Source: Acidobacteriota bacterium
GTDB taxonomy: Bacteria > Pseudomonadota > Alphaproteobacteria > Caulobacterales > Hyphomonadaceae
Assembly: GCA_016712445.1 (NCBI GenBank)
Contig: JADJRB010000010.1
Coordinates: 1 to 64,000 of the forward strand
Direction: 5' to 3'
DNA: 64,000 bases
The notes under the pieces are model-generated. The model had not been told where the DNA came from, ran no database searches, and saw only the letters and a program-made list of their open reading frames with translations. The translations under genes and the position numbers were made by a program. Shown here piece by piece: positions 19,327 to 27,619 of this stretch; position 1 is the first letter of the stretch, and each line of letters opens with the position of its first letter.

Positions 19327-19581
19327 ATGAGAAGCCGAATCCATGACACCGATTTTGCCAACGAAACAAACTGGCTGACGCCGAAACAGTGCTCAGAACT
19401 GACAGGATGGTCGCTTGCTGGGCTGGAAAAGCGTCGCGCGCGCGGACAATGGCCACCTTATTCTGTTCGCGCGGGCCGCCCCCGATATCCCGGCGACTAT
19501 ATCCGGCAAAAATTCGCAGAGGCAGTTGTGACGAATACAGTTCAGGCTTCGGCCTTGAATGAGGCATTCCAGCGCAGCTAA
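19327..19581 (+). CDS. Small HTH protein, AlpA/excisionase-like
   Basis: From ATG 19327 an 84-aa basic protein is encoded with a MerR/AlpA-like winged-helix motif: NWLTPKQCSELTGWSLAGLE, then KRRARGQWPPYSVRAGRPRY. Such proteins serve as recombination directionality factors (excisionases) or activators of integrase genes in ICEs and prophages. Its position between the trb operon and the element end, in an element with an FseA-like activator, fits an RdfS-type role, which is an inference. Start choice is uncertain because no good ribosome site is visible. Confidence 0.6.
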   Translation: MRSRIHDTDFANETNWLTPKQCSELTGWSLAGLEKRRARGQWPPYSVRAGRPRYPGDYIRQKFAEAVVTNTVQASALNEAFQRS

Positions 19582-19896
19582 CGACCTCGAGGGCACTCAG
19601 CCATTGATTGATCAATCGGCAAAACCTGTCGATCGAGCCTCCAGACGCATGGCGCACTTTAACAACCATGCTGCGCGCGCTCGTCAGAATGCAGCACCAT
19701 TGCCGCCTCCTTACTTTCGGCCTCAGTTACCTCAGCCAACTGGCAAATTCCCAGACCGAGACTTCAGTGGTTGAATCGGCCGATTTTAAGATTCAAAAAT
19801 GACAAATCGCGATACCAATAACCATTTATTGATATTATCGCTAAATATGTTAATTTGAAATAGGCATTCACAGATTCGGACCCAAGGATAATCGAT
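19582..19896. other. AT-rich gap before ietAS
   Basis: No gene is seen. Base composition becomes clearly AT-rich from about 19,790 to 19,880, unlike the trb region, and holds the likely ietAS promoter. Open frames here are short and resemble nothing known. Confidence 0.5.
19829..19856 (+). promoter_or_regulatory. Likely sigma-70 promoter for ietAS
   Basis: TTGATA (19829-19834) and TAATTT (19851-19856) are separated by 16 bp in an AT-rich stretch, 41 bp before the ietA start. The ribosome site AAGGA is at 19884-19888. Confidence 0.45.
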
Positions 19897-21105
19897 ATGG
19901 AGCATTTCGCGGTCGTACAAAGCATTATCAAAGCCGCCTTGGCCGGAGATGAAGCAGGAGTGCGCAAGCAAGTGAATCGCCTAGAGGCCCGGTTGAGTAA
20001 AGCAGGCGCTAACAACGAGGTGGCTGCAATCGAGCGGCTTTTGAATACTTCGACTGAAGTGAAACATCTGGCCCCCAGCCAGGTAGAAGTCTCGCGTGTG
20101 CTCATTACGGGGGAGAAGCTGACCCCAGAAATCCATCCGCCTATAGACCGGGAAACCGGAGCCCAGCTGTGCCTTATTGAGTTTCCGGGTCAAAGAACGC
20201 CCAAGCCGGTTTATGGCCAATCAGCTCAAGAAACGATCGATGGGCTGCTCGCTGAATGGCGCAATAGTTCAGCACTCATGTCAGTCGGCGTCGAGCCGAC
20301 GCGGTCTCTATTGATCTACGGTCCGCCGGGCACGGGAAAGACAATCTCAGCGCACTATATCGCCGAGCAGCTCGGGCTGCCACTTGTCACAGCCCGAATA
20401 GACGGGTTGATCTCGTCTTTCCTTGGCACCACGGCACGTAACATCGCGAACCTGTTCGATTTTGCCAATCGTTACGCCTGCGTCCTCTTGCTCGACGAGT
20501 TCGATGCCCTTGCCAAACTTCGGGACGATCCGCACGAAGTGGGAGAGATAAAGCGGGTGGTGAATACGCTTCTCCAAAATCTCGACCGGCGGCGGCATTT
20601 CGGGGTAACAATTGCCATCACCAACCATGATAGGCTGCTGGATCCGGCTGTTTGGCGGCGCTTCGAAACTCAATTGCACGTTTCCGAACCGGAATTCGCA
20701 GCCCGCGAAGCATTGATCAGACGCTTTCTTGCACCGATCGAAGTCGAGGACTCGACAGTCCGGATTTTCTCTTACTGCCTGCCGGGACGATCCGGCGCAG
20801 ATCTTGAGCGTATTTGCCGGGCAGTCAAGCGAACCATAGCAATGGCCGATAAAGCTCCCGACCCATCAAACCTGTTCAGTTCACTGAGCAGCGTCCTGGG
20901 GCGTATGCCGCAACTCGATCACATCCCAGCCCGGGTTCTTGCGACTGACCCAAAAGCCTTCGTAAGCCTAATCGCAAATGATCCCGATATCGGCCTAGAT
21001 CAGAAACAAATCGGTCATGCCACCGGGACATCGCAAAGCCAGGTCAGCGCACTCAAGCAAAAAATGCTGCACAAGGACGTAATAGAGGCGACCCATGCCC
21101 AATAA
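19897..21105 (+). CDS. ietA: AAA-family ATPase of an IetAS-type system
   Basis: In IetAS systems the ATPase IetA partners a subtilisin-like protease; the pair was described as a plasmid-stability module on an Agrobacterium Ti plasmid and later as an anti-phage system. This 402-aa protein has a helical N-terminus, Walker A GPPGTGKT at residues 142-149, Walker B LLLDEFDAL with D200-E201, a sensor-like ITNHDRLLDPAVWRRFETQL region (second Arg-finger type motif) and a C-terminal HTH-like DQKQIGHATGTSQSQVSALK. It starts with AAGGA 8 bases before the ATG. The last 11 bases overlap ietS, implying coupled translation. Confidence 0.88.
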   Translation: MEHFAVVQSIIKAALAGDEAGVRKQVNRLEARLSKAGANNEVAAIERLLNTSTEVKHLAPSQVEVSRVLITGEKLTPEIHPPIDRETGAQLCLIEFPGQRTPKPVYGQSAQETIDGLLAEWRNSSALMSVGVEPTRSLLIYGPPGTGKTISAHYIAEQLGLPLVTARIDGLISSFLGTTARNIANLFDFANRYACVLLLDEFDALAKLRDDPHEVGEIKRVVNTLLQNLDRRRHFGVTIAITNHDRLLDPAVWRRFETQLHVSEPEFAAREALIRRFLAPIEVEDSTVRIFSYCLPGRSGADLERICRAVKRTIAMADKAPDPSNLFSSLSSVLGRMPQLDHIPARVLATDPKAFVSLIANDPDIGLDQKQIGHATGTSQSQVSALKQKMLHKDVIEATHAQ

Positions 21106-23635
21106 TCCGGTCCAGATTGTTCTGAATGACACCGACTTTCATGCAATGCCTGATCCGGGCCAGCCGCCAAGGCCGAAAGATTTTTTCGCCAATGCGGACC
21201 GGGAGTTCATCGCGCACCGCAAACGCTTAGCAACCGATGTCCAACGAATTATTGAAGAAGTGGAGAATAGCGCATTTGGACCTGCCACCTACCTTAAGGT
21301 CCGAATGCGCACCGAAGCCCTCGCGAAATCATATCGCCCGGTCTATGCGCTATTCAAGCCCGATCAGTTTCCTTGCGTTGGCGCAGAGGCGGTTGGAACA
21401 CTGTTCTTCAGGGCTCCACTGATTTACCTCCGTGGACTGAAAGCTCGCATTGAAGAGGCTGAAGACGAGGTCCGGACAGTATTCCGTCAAAGCGATGGAG
21501 CCCCTTATCCAGCGCCCACGGTGAGGCGAGCAGAGGTTGGGGCAATCGAGTCCATCTCGATCGTGGCTCCGTCAGAGAAACGCAACTTTTCAACTTCAGC
21601 CGCCATGGACATGTTTGCCGATCCCTCGACGGTATCGGGCTATCAAATTGACCTCTTCGAGGCGCTTGAACCGGAAGAAATCGCGGCCGATGCGACAGGA
21701 CGCACTGAGCTCTATCGCTCCTTGGTAAAATTGCTGGTCTCATTCGGCCCTGGCACAAGAACATTGCTTTCGATGCGACTAGCGAGAATGCCTGTCCTTG
21801 AATTCCAACTCACACAAAGTGATGCCGAGGCGATCGTTGATAACCGCCTTGGGCTTGTTCGGACCGACATTGCCCCCAGCGCAGTTCCCACTTTGATCGA
21901 CAGAAATGCTGACCGCCATGAAGCCGCCCTCAGCGCTTTGCAGCGCCACCCGCTTGTGCGAGCGATCCGGCCACCGATCAGATTGCAGCTCGTTGATGAG
22001 GAAATGGCAGTTCCGGAAGGTAAGGCAACCACAAAAACTGCGCCTATCCCTCTGCCCCTCCCCTCCCAAGACGCTCGCTATCCTATCGTGGGCGTGATCG
22101 ATTCGGGAATTGCGCCAATTCTTGATGAGTGGGTCGTTGACCGGTTCGATTTTCTCGACACTGACGACTATGACGCCCTACACGGGACCATGGTGGCAGG
22201 CCTCATTACGGTGGGCCAGCAGATCAATGGACCAGACGTCGCACGCGAGCGCGACGGCTGCCAAATTGTGGACATTCCGCTGTATCCCAACGGCGACTTT
22301 CTCGCACAGTATCCGAATGGCTTTTCCGAATTCCTGTCTGAAGTGGAGCAAGCTGTCTCGGAGGCTCGTGAAAAACACGGAGTGCGCATCTTTAATCTAT
22401 CCATCAATGCAACGGCACCCGTCGAACGGTATACATATAGTACCTATGCAGCGGAACTCGATCGTATCGCGGACACCTATGACGTCGTTTTCGTCAATTC
22501 CGCCGGTAACCTCAAACATGCGGATGCGCGTGCTCCCTGGCCCACCAAACCTAATGACGTCATAAAATATTTTGCGAACCGCACATCGTCAGACACAATA
22601 TTGAAGCCGGCCGAAAGCGTGCGTTCTATTTCCGTGGGCGCACTGAATCCCCTTACAGATGACAAACGACATATTACCGGTGCACCTACGGTCTACACGC
22701 GGCGGGGACCAGGACTGCAAGTAGGGATCAAGCCTGACCTTGCCGCTTACGGTGGCGCAGGGATCAGCACACCAGGCGCAAAGACGGGCCTTACATCTAT
22801 CGATCAAGACGGCGTACCCATCCCGGTGATCGGCACGAGTTTTGCTGCCCCACTGGTCGCCCGAAGCCTCGCAGGGTTGGACGCAGCGACTTCAGGCGGG
22901 CTCACCTCCGAAGCACTCCGCGCCATGTTGATACATAATGCAGCAATGCCGGATCCATTGACCAAGCGTGGTCTCAAGGACCTTGCGCGCCAATTCGCCG
23001 GGTTCGGTCAACCGGTTTCAGCGCAAGACATGTTGGAGACCGGGGACAATGAAATCACACTCCTCTTCCAAAGCCGCCTCCAAATCGGTGAGAAAAAGCC
23101 GGTGATCCTCAGATTCCCGTTTACCTGGCCGCAAAGTCTTGTGGCAGGGGGCAAGTGTTCAGGCCGCGCCCGCATCACACTTGTCTATGCGCCGCCGCTG
23201 GATCCTGCGTTCGGCGCAGAATTTGTTCGGGTTAATCTTGAGGCGAGCTTGAAGCAGCGTCAGACTGAAAATGCCAAAGATGGATCCGCCCATTTCACGA
23301 CACAGATAGACGCGAAGTTTCTGCCCAAGAAGGCCAATCTCGCGATTCCGGAAAAGGCCCTGATTGATCACGGCCTGAAATGGTGGCCAGTGAAACAGTA
23401 CGCGAAGTCCTATGAGAACCATGGCGCATCATCGGAGTGGCGACTTGAAGTCACAAGCCTCGTCCGGGCTGAAACGACTTTCCCTGCTGAAGGCGTTCCT
23501 TTCGCCGTACTGCTCACGATCGATGACCCGAGTGGTGCAGCGCCAGTCTACAGGGAGATGCAGCAGGCCTTGCAGGCCAGCCGCGCCAATACCCAGGCAC
23601 TTCAAACCGTATTCCGAGTACGGCCGCGGCGATAA
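21095..23635 (+). CDS. ietS: Subtilisin-like S8 serine protease of an IetAS-type system
   Basis: The 846-aa protein has a long N-terminal region without signal peptide, so it is probably cytoplasmic. The S8 triad is complete: Asp336 in VGVIDSGIAP, His363 in LHGTMVAGLI and Ser582 in IGTSFAAPLVA; the oxyanion Asn probably lies in VFVNSAGN. A beta-rich C-terminal domain of about 200 residues follows. In known IetAS pairs the protease is the toxic or effector part, restrained by the ATPase. The start overlaps ietA by 11 bases. Codon and base use are more AT-rich than in trb genes, consistent with separate acquisition. It is the last gene before the element end. Confidence 0.9.
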   Translation: MPNNPVQIVLNDTDFHAMPDPGQPPRPKDFFANADREFIAHRKRLATDVQRIIEEVENSAFGPATYLKVRMRTEALAKSYRPVYALFKPDQFPCVGAEAVGTLFFRAPLIYLRGLKARIEEAEDEVRTVFRQSDGAPYPAPTVRRAEVGAIESISIVAPSEKRNFSTSAAMDMFADPSTVSGYQIDLFEALEPEEIAADATGRTELYRSLVKLLVSFGPGTRTLLSMRLARMPVLEFQLTQSDAEAIVDNRLGLVRTDIAPSAVPTLIDRNADRHEAALSALQRHPLVRAIRPPIRLQLVDEEMAVPEGKATTKTAPIPLPLPSQDARYPIVGVIDSGIAPILDEWVVDRFDFLDTDDYDALHGTMVAGLITVGQQINGPDVARERDGCQIVDIPLYPNGDFLAQYPNGFSEFLSEVEQAVSEAREKHGVRIFNLSINATAPVERYTYSTYAAELDRIADTYDVVFVNSAGNLKHADARAPWPTKPNDVIKYFANRTSSDTILKPAESVRSISVGALNPLTDDKRHITGAPTVYTRRGPGLQVGIKPDLAAYGGAGISTPGAKTGLTSIDQDGVPIPVIGTSFAAPLVARSLAGLDAATSGGLTSEALRAMLIHNAAMPDPLTKRGLKDLARQFAGFGQPVSAQDMLETGDNEITLLFQSRLQIGEKKPVILRFPFTWPQSLVAGGKCSGRARITLVYAPPLDPAFGAEFVRVNLEASLKQRQTENAKDGSAHFTTQIDAKFLPKKANLAIPEKALIDHGLKWWPVKQYAKSYENHGASSEWRLEVTSLVRAETTFPAEGVPFAVLLTIDDPSGAAPVYREMQQALQASRANTQALQTVFRVRPRR

Positions 23636-23919
23636 CGCGGGCCACTATATCGCGGGTTCATTCAAATTCATTGCTTTGGGCCGTGGTTCAACACCGAACT
23701 TTCCAGCCGGGAGGCCGGGGCGAGGCTGAGACAATTGTGAACTGGGTTTGTCATCATATCGGTTGCACGATGACAGGAGCCTCGTTATCCCAGCTACACT
23801 ACAACTCAGACGGTGGCCCATAGGTGGCTTGGCGTGTGAGGGGTTAGCAAGCGGCGGCCTTCCAAGCCACTTAATGCTTTGTATTTATAGGGGTCTTGCG
23901 GCAGGACCACACCGAAGAC
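23636..23919. other. ICE end region between ietS and attachment site
   Basis: No gene is seen. An inverted repeat GTGGCTTGG / CCAAGCCAC (near 23824-23832 and 23863-23871) lies about 50 bp before the tRNA fragment and could be an arm-type site for an integrase or excisionase. Confidence 0.4.
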
Positions 23920-23972
23920 GCATCTGGTTTGGGACCAGAGGGTCGGAGGTTCGAATCCTCTCGCTCCGACCA
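23920..23972 (+). mobile_element. ICE attachment site: 3' fragment of tRNA-Pro(UGG)
   Basis: The sequence from GCATCTGG to CCGACCA contains the anticodon stem-loop (TCTGG, loop TTTGGGA with anticodon TGG, CCAGA), the T-arm (GGAGG-TTCGAAT-CCTCT), the 3' acceptor strand CGCTCCG and encoded CCA. The matching 5' acceptor strand CGGAGCG and the D-arm are absent upstream, so this is not a whole tRNA. Integration of an ICE into the 3' end of a tRNA leaves exactly such a fragment at the far end while rebuilding the gene at the other. The chromosome resumes 32 bp later at the complex I subunit gene. Confidence 0.85.
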
Positions 23973-24004
23973 AAGTTCCAATCGGGGTCGGAGACACGGC
24001 AAAC

Positions 24005-24313
24005 ATGGAAGCGCGCATCTACCAGCCGGCAAAAAGTGCCATGCAATCAGGGCGCGGCAACACCAAGGACTGGGTGCTGGAGTTCGTGAACCCCGACGCC
24101 CGGCGCCGCGTAGATCCGCTCATGGGCTGGACCGGTATCGATGACATGTCCGGCCAGGTCCGCCTGCGCTTCGAAACCCGCGAACAGGCCATCGCCTATG
24201 CCGAGCGCGAAGGCCTGAACTTCACGGTCGAGGAGCCCCGCGAAAGAAAGCGCCTCATCAAGTCGTATTCGGAGAATTTCTCCGCCGCGCGCAAACAGCC
24301 GTGGACACACTGA
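24005..24313 (+). CDS. NADH dehydrogenase complex I accessory subunit (NDUFS4 family)
   Basis: This family (ETC complex I subunit, mitochondrial NDUFS4/18-kDa type) is an accessory subunit of complex I found in alphaproteobacteria and mitochondria. The 102-aa protein shows its hallmarks: RIYQPAKSAMQSGRGNTKDW, WVLEFVNPDARRRVDPLMGW, and a final RLIKSYSENFSAARKQPWTH. Length is normal for bacterial forms. It is the first chromosomal gene beyond the attachment site and sits just before tRNA-Arg. Confidence 0.92.
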   Translation: MEARIYQPAKSAMQSGRGNTKDWVLEFVNPDARRRVDPLMGWTGIDDMSGQVRLRFETREQAIAYAEREGLNFTVEEPRERKRLIKSYSENFSAARKQPWTH

Positions 24314-24339
24314 CGGCCCGCGCGTTACTCCGGCCTCAA

Positions 24340-24416
24340 GACTCCGTAGCTCAGCTGGATAGAGCGCTCGCCTTCTAAGCGAGTGGTCGCAGGTTCAAAT
24401 CCTGCCGGGGTCGCCA
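24340..24416 (+). tRNA. tRNA-Arg (anticodon TCT)
   Basis: A full cloverleaf can be drawn: acceptor GACTCCG with CGGGGTC, D-arm GCTC-AGCTGGATA-GAGC, anticodon stem CTCGC/GCGAG with loop CTTCTAA (anticodon TCT), T-arm CAGGTTCAAATCCTG, discriminator G and encoded CCA. Confidence 0.97.
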
Positions 24417-24442
24417 ACGCCCGGGTTCCTGCCCCCTCCGCA

Positions 24443-24521
24443 GGTCCCTGCGAAGACAGGGACCCAGCGCACCTAAAACTCTTCCTACCGCTTCCTCTGG
24501 ACCCCTGCCTGCGCAGGGGTC
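24443..24521. repeat. Two short hairpin repeats after tRNA-Arg
   Basis: An 8-bp stem GGTCCCTG/CAGGGACC (24443-24464) and a 9-bp stem GACCCCTGC/GCAGGGGTC (24500-24521) lie between tRNA-Arg and the acyl-CoA synthetase. The second, with its flank CTGCGGAG, recurs near 35333 and 35386, so it belongs to a dispersed family. Confidence 0.7.
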
Positions 24522-24563
24522 TGCGGAGCTTGGTGCTTGTCCGCAAATCACAAAAGGAAACGC

Positions 24564-26351
24564 CTAGAACTTGAATCCGCCCGTCACCAGCCGGTCATAC
24601 CGGCCCTGCGTCATCGGCACATACCGCGCCTCTTCCGGGTCCAGCATCCACAGCGGATCGCTCACCTTGTCGGGGTCAAACCCGTCCGCCACCAGCTCCA
24701 CCTTGCGATACTTGAACGTGCCCGTGGTCTCCGCTTCCGGCTGCACACGGATGAAGATCGGCACGGCATAGCTCGGCAGCTTCGCCGCGAGTTTCCCGTA
24801 GAGCGCGCCGAAATCGATCTCGCCCTCCGCCGTCACTGCCGCCATGCCGGCCTTTCCGTCCGTGCCCGGAATATGCACGCCATACACGTTCGCCGTCTTG
24901 ATGCCGTCGATGCGCGACAGCGCCTCGCCCACCTCGTTGGTCGAGACGTTCTCGCCCTTCCAGCGGAAAGTGTCACCGATCCGGTCGACGAAATAGATAT
25001 AGCCGTCCTTGTCCTTGCGCAGGAGGTCGCCCGTGCGGAACCACAGGTCGCCCTTCTCGAACACATCGCGCAGCAGCTTCTTCTCGGTCGCCTTCTGGTC
25101 GTTATAGCCCTCGAACCGCTGGCGCACATCGTCGCCGATCTGGCCCAGCGCCTCGCCCGGCTCATCCACATCCGCCCGGATGCACAGCCCGTCCGCCCCG
25201 CGCACCGGCTGCTCGTTCTCGATGTCGAATTTCACGAAGGCGATATGCTTGAACTGGCTCTCCAGCCAGCCCGGAATGCGCCCCACAGCGCCCACCTTGC
25301 CGTCAAAGTTCAGGAAGCTGACATTGCCCTCTGTCGAACCGTAGAACTCGCACAGGTGCGGAATGTTGAACCGGTCCAGGAAAGCCTGCCACACTTCCGG
25401 CCGCAGGCCGTTTCCGAAACCCGTCCGTATGCGGTGCGCCCGCTCCTTCGGATGCGGCGGCGTGTTCAGCAGGTAGCGGCACAGCTCGCCGATATATACG
25501 ATCGCGGTCGCGCCCTCCGCCGTCGCCTCGTCCCAGAACGCGCTCGCCGAGAACTTCCGCCGCACGATCGCCGTCGCCCCGGTCATCAGCGCAATGCCGA
25601 TCCCGCACAGCCCGCCCGTGCCATGATACAGCGGCAGCGTGATATACACCTTGTCCTTCGGCGTGATCCGGCACGGCGCGATGAAGCTGCGCATCATGCC
25701 CTGCGTGCGCGCCTGCGTCAGCCGCGCCGCCTTCGGCAGGCCGGTCGTGCCGGAGGTATAGACATACAGGCACATGTCCTTGCCGAGCAGGCCCGCGCGG
25801 TGCGAGCGGTCCGGCCGCTTGTCGGAGAACGCCTCCAGCGCGCCGCCGAGGTCCGCGCCCAGCTTGCCGCCCAGCGTCCACACCGGCGGCGATCCCTTGA
25901 TCAGCGCCATCGCGCCGCGCACCGCCTCGTCCTGCTCCGCGCCCGTCACGATCAACTTGGTCTCCGCGATGTTCACGCAGTGCGCCAGCGCGTCGCCTTC
26001 CAGGTTGTGATTGATCAGTGCCGTGACGAGTCCGACCTTGGAAAAGCCGGCCCAGGCCGCGACGTATTCCGGCCGGTTCTCCATGAACAGCGAGATACAG
26101 TCCCCCGCCTTCAGCCCCTGCGCGATCGCCCAGTTGGCAAACCGGCTCGCCAGCGCGTCAAACTCCGCATAAGTCGTCGACTTACCCTCGAACCGGAACG
26201 CGATATTGCGCGGAAACGCATCCACCGCCCGCTCGAAATCGTCCGCCACGAGGAAAGCCGAGTCCGGCGAAATCTCGCCGGTCCACTTCTTCAGGCGCTG
26301 CGCGTCCAGGAAGAACTGGACCTCGCGCGAAAGTATGGCGATAGGATTCAT
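24564..26351 (-). CDS. Long-chain acyl-CoA synthetase, FATP-like
   Basis: The enzyme activates fatty acids to acyl-CoA with ATP. The 595-aa form from ATG 26351 is preferred (GGAGG ten bases upstream); a longer start adds a non-conserved leader. It has the AMP-binding P-loop YTSGTTGLPKAAR near residue 200, the LPLYHGTGGLCGIGIAL motif, EFYGSTEGN near 330 and GDLWFRTGDLLRKDKDGYIY with FVDRIGDTFRWKGENV near 455-480. The HGTG and FRWKGENV motifs are typical of the very-long-chain/FATP branch. It is divergent from the thioesterase gene tesB. Confidence 0.93.
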   Translation of the reverse strand: MNPIAILSREVQFFLDAQRLKKWTGEISPDSAFLVADDFERAVDAFPRNIAFRFEGKSTTYAEFDALASRFANWAIAQGLKAGDCISLFMENRPEYVAAWAGFSKVGLVTALINHNLEGDALAHCVNIAETKLIVTGAEQDEAVRGAMALIKGSPPVWTLGGKLGADLGGALEAFSDKRPDRSHRAGLLGKDMCLYVYTSGTTGLPKAARLTQARTQGMMRSFIAPCRITPKDKVYITLPLYHGTGGLCGIGIALMTGATAIVRRKFSASAFWDEATAEGATAIVYIGELCRYLLNTPPHPKERAHRIRTGFGNGLRPEVWQAFLDRFNIPHLCEFYGSTEGNVSFLNFDGKVGAVGRIPGWLESQFKHIAFVKFDIENEQPVRGADGLCIRADVDEPGEALGQIGDDVRQRFEGYNDQKATEKKLLRDVFEKGDLWFRTGDLLRKDKDGYIYFVDRIGDTFRWKGENVSTNEVGEALSRIDGIKTANVYGVHIPGTDGKAGMAAVTAEGEIDFGALYGKLAAKLPSYAVPIFIRVQPEAETTGTFKYRKVELVADGFDPDKVSDPLWMLDPEEARYVPMTQGRYDRLVTGGFKF

Positions 26352-26522
26352 GTGCGGCGCCTCCGCCCGGAGAGGGTCGTTGAAAAGTTCAGGAATGCAA
26401 TGCGCCATGACAAAGGCGTTTCGCCGGCCTTGTCAAAGAAAACCGGCGCGATCTGGCGATTGCCTTGCCTCGCGTGACGGCATATTGCTGCGCCGCACAA
26501 CGATAAAAAGAGGACGCCCGCG

Positions 26523-27407
26523 ATGGCCATCGATCCAGTCGGAGACCTGCTCACCCTGCTCGACATCGAGCGCCTTGAACTCGACCTGTTCCGCGGCCAG
26601 AGCCCGGACGAGGAAGAAAGCCAGCGCGTCTTCGGCGGCCAGGTCATCGCGCAGGCGCTCGTCGCCGCGTATCGCACCGTGCCGGACGACCGCACCTGCC
26701 ACTCGCTGCACGGCTACTTCATCCGCCCCGGCGATCCGAAAGTGCCGATCATCTACCAGGTCGACCATGCCCGTGACGGCGGCAGCTTCACCACCCGCCG
26801 CGTCGTCGCCGTCCAGCACGGCAAGCAGATCTTCAACCTCGCGGCCAGCTTCCATGTCGTCGAGGAAAGCTGGCACCACCAGCACGAGATGCCGCAGGTC
26901 ATCGGCCCGGACGAGGTCGAGGACCGCACCGAATGGCGCCGCCGCTTCGCCGAGAAACTCCCCGAGCGCCACCGCGGCCATTTCCTCCGTCCACGGCCGG
27001 TCGAGATGCGCGAGATCGAGCCGCTGCACCCGCTCAAGCCCGCCGTCACCAGCGATCGCCACGATCTCTGGTTCCGCGTCGCCCGCCCGATCGACGAAGC
27101 GCCCTGGCTGCACCACTGCCTGCTCGCCTATGCCTCCGACATGGCCCTCCTCGGCACCGGCAACCGCCCGCACGGCATCAGCTGGATGACCGGCGAGTTG
27201 ATGTCGGCCAGCCTCGACCACGCGATGTGGTTCCACGCACCGCTGAAGTTCGACGACTGGCACCTCTACTCGATGGACAGCCCCTATGCCGGCGGCGGGC
27301 GCAGCTTCAACCGCGGCATGGTGTTCGACGCCAACGGCCGCCTCGTCGCCTCCGTCGCGCAGGAAGGCCTGATGCGCAAGGTCGTCCGCAAGCCGAAACC
27401 GGAGTAA
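26523..27407 (+). CDS. tesB: Acyl-CoA thioesterase II (TesB)
   Basis: TesB hydrolyses medium and long acyl-CoAs. The 294-aa protein has the double hot-dog layout with RVFGGQVIAQALVAAYRTVP near residue 35, SLHGYFIRPGD, DGGSFTTRRVVAVQHGKQIF and in the second half the expected FHAPLKFDDWHLYSMDSPYA, then GRSFNRGMVFDANGRLVAS. The catalytic Asp of the YASDM motif is present. It is divergent from the acyl-CoA synthetase, so both probably serve fatty-acid use or turnover. Confidence 0.94.
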   Translation: MAIDPVGDLLTLLDIERLELDLFRGQSPDEEESQRVFGGQVIAQALVAAYRTVPDDRTCHSLHGYFIRPGDPKVPIIYQVDHARDGGSFTTRRVVAVQHGKQIFNLAASFHVVEESWHHQHEMPQVIGPDEVEDRTEWRRRFAEKLPERHRGHFLRPRPVEMREIEPLHPLKPAVTSDRHDLWFRVARPIDEAPWLHHCLLAYASDMALLGTGNRPHGISWMTGELMSASLDHAMWFHAPLKFDDWHLYSMDSPYAGGGRSFNRGMVFDANGRLVASVAQEGLMRKVVRKPKPE

Positions 27408-27418
27408 CCCACCTTACC

Positions 27419-27500
27419 CCTCTCCCGCGCGCGGGAGAGGCTGCGAGGAGCGAGCATTTGCCTTGCAAATGCCCCGAGCAGACCCGCGCCGAAGGCGTGG
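27419..27500. repeat. Palindromic repeat unit, copy A
   Basis: A perfect 22-bp palindrome CCTCTCCCGCG-CGCGGGAGAGG (27419-27440) is followed by an 8-bp hairpin GCATTTGC-CTT-GCAAATGC (27454-27472) and then a GGTGAGGGCCT flank. The same layout recurs at 28349-28410. It may also end tesB transcription. Confidence 0.8.
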
Positions 27501-27619
27501 GGGGGTGAGGGCCTGCCTTACGCAACCTTTTCCAAAATTATTCTCTCTAAAATTCAAACCACTACAAGAATTCCACAGGCACTTACGCAACACCTCCAGA
27601 CCTGTGCGATACTCCGCAC

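Noticed and set aside
23895..23972. A complete tRNA-Pro gene
   Set aside because: The 5' acceptor strand and D-arm cannot be found; only the 3' portion is present, so it was called an attachment-site fragment.
24537..26477. A 646-codon plus-strand open frame opposite the acyl-CoA synthetase
   Set aside because: It is Arg/His-rich with no family match and is the mirror of a well-supported AMP-binding enzyme; high GC makes such frames common.
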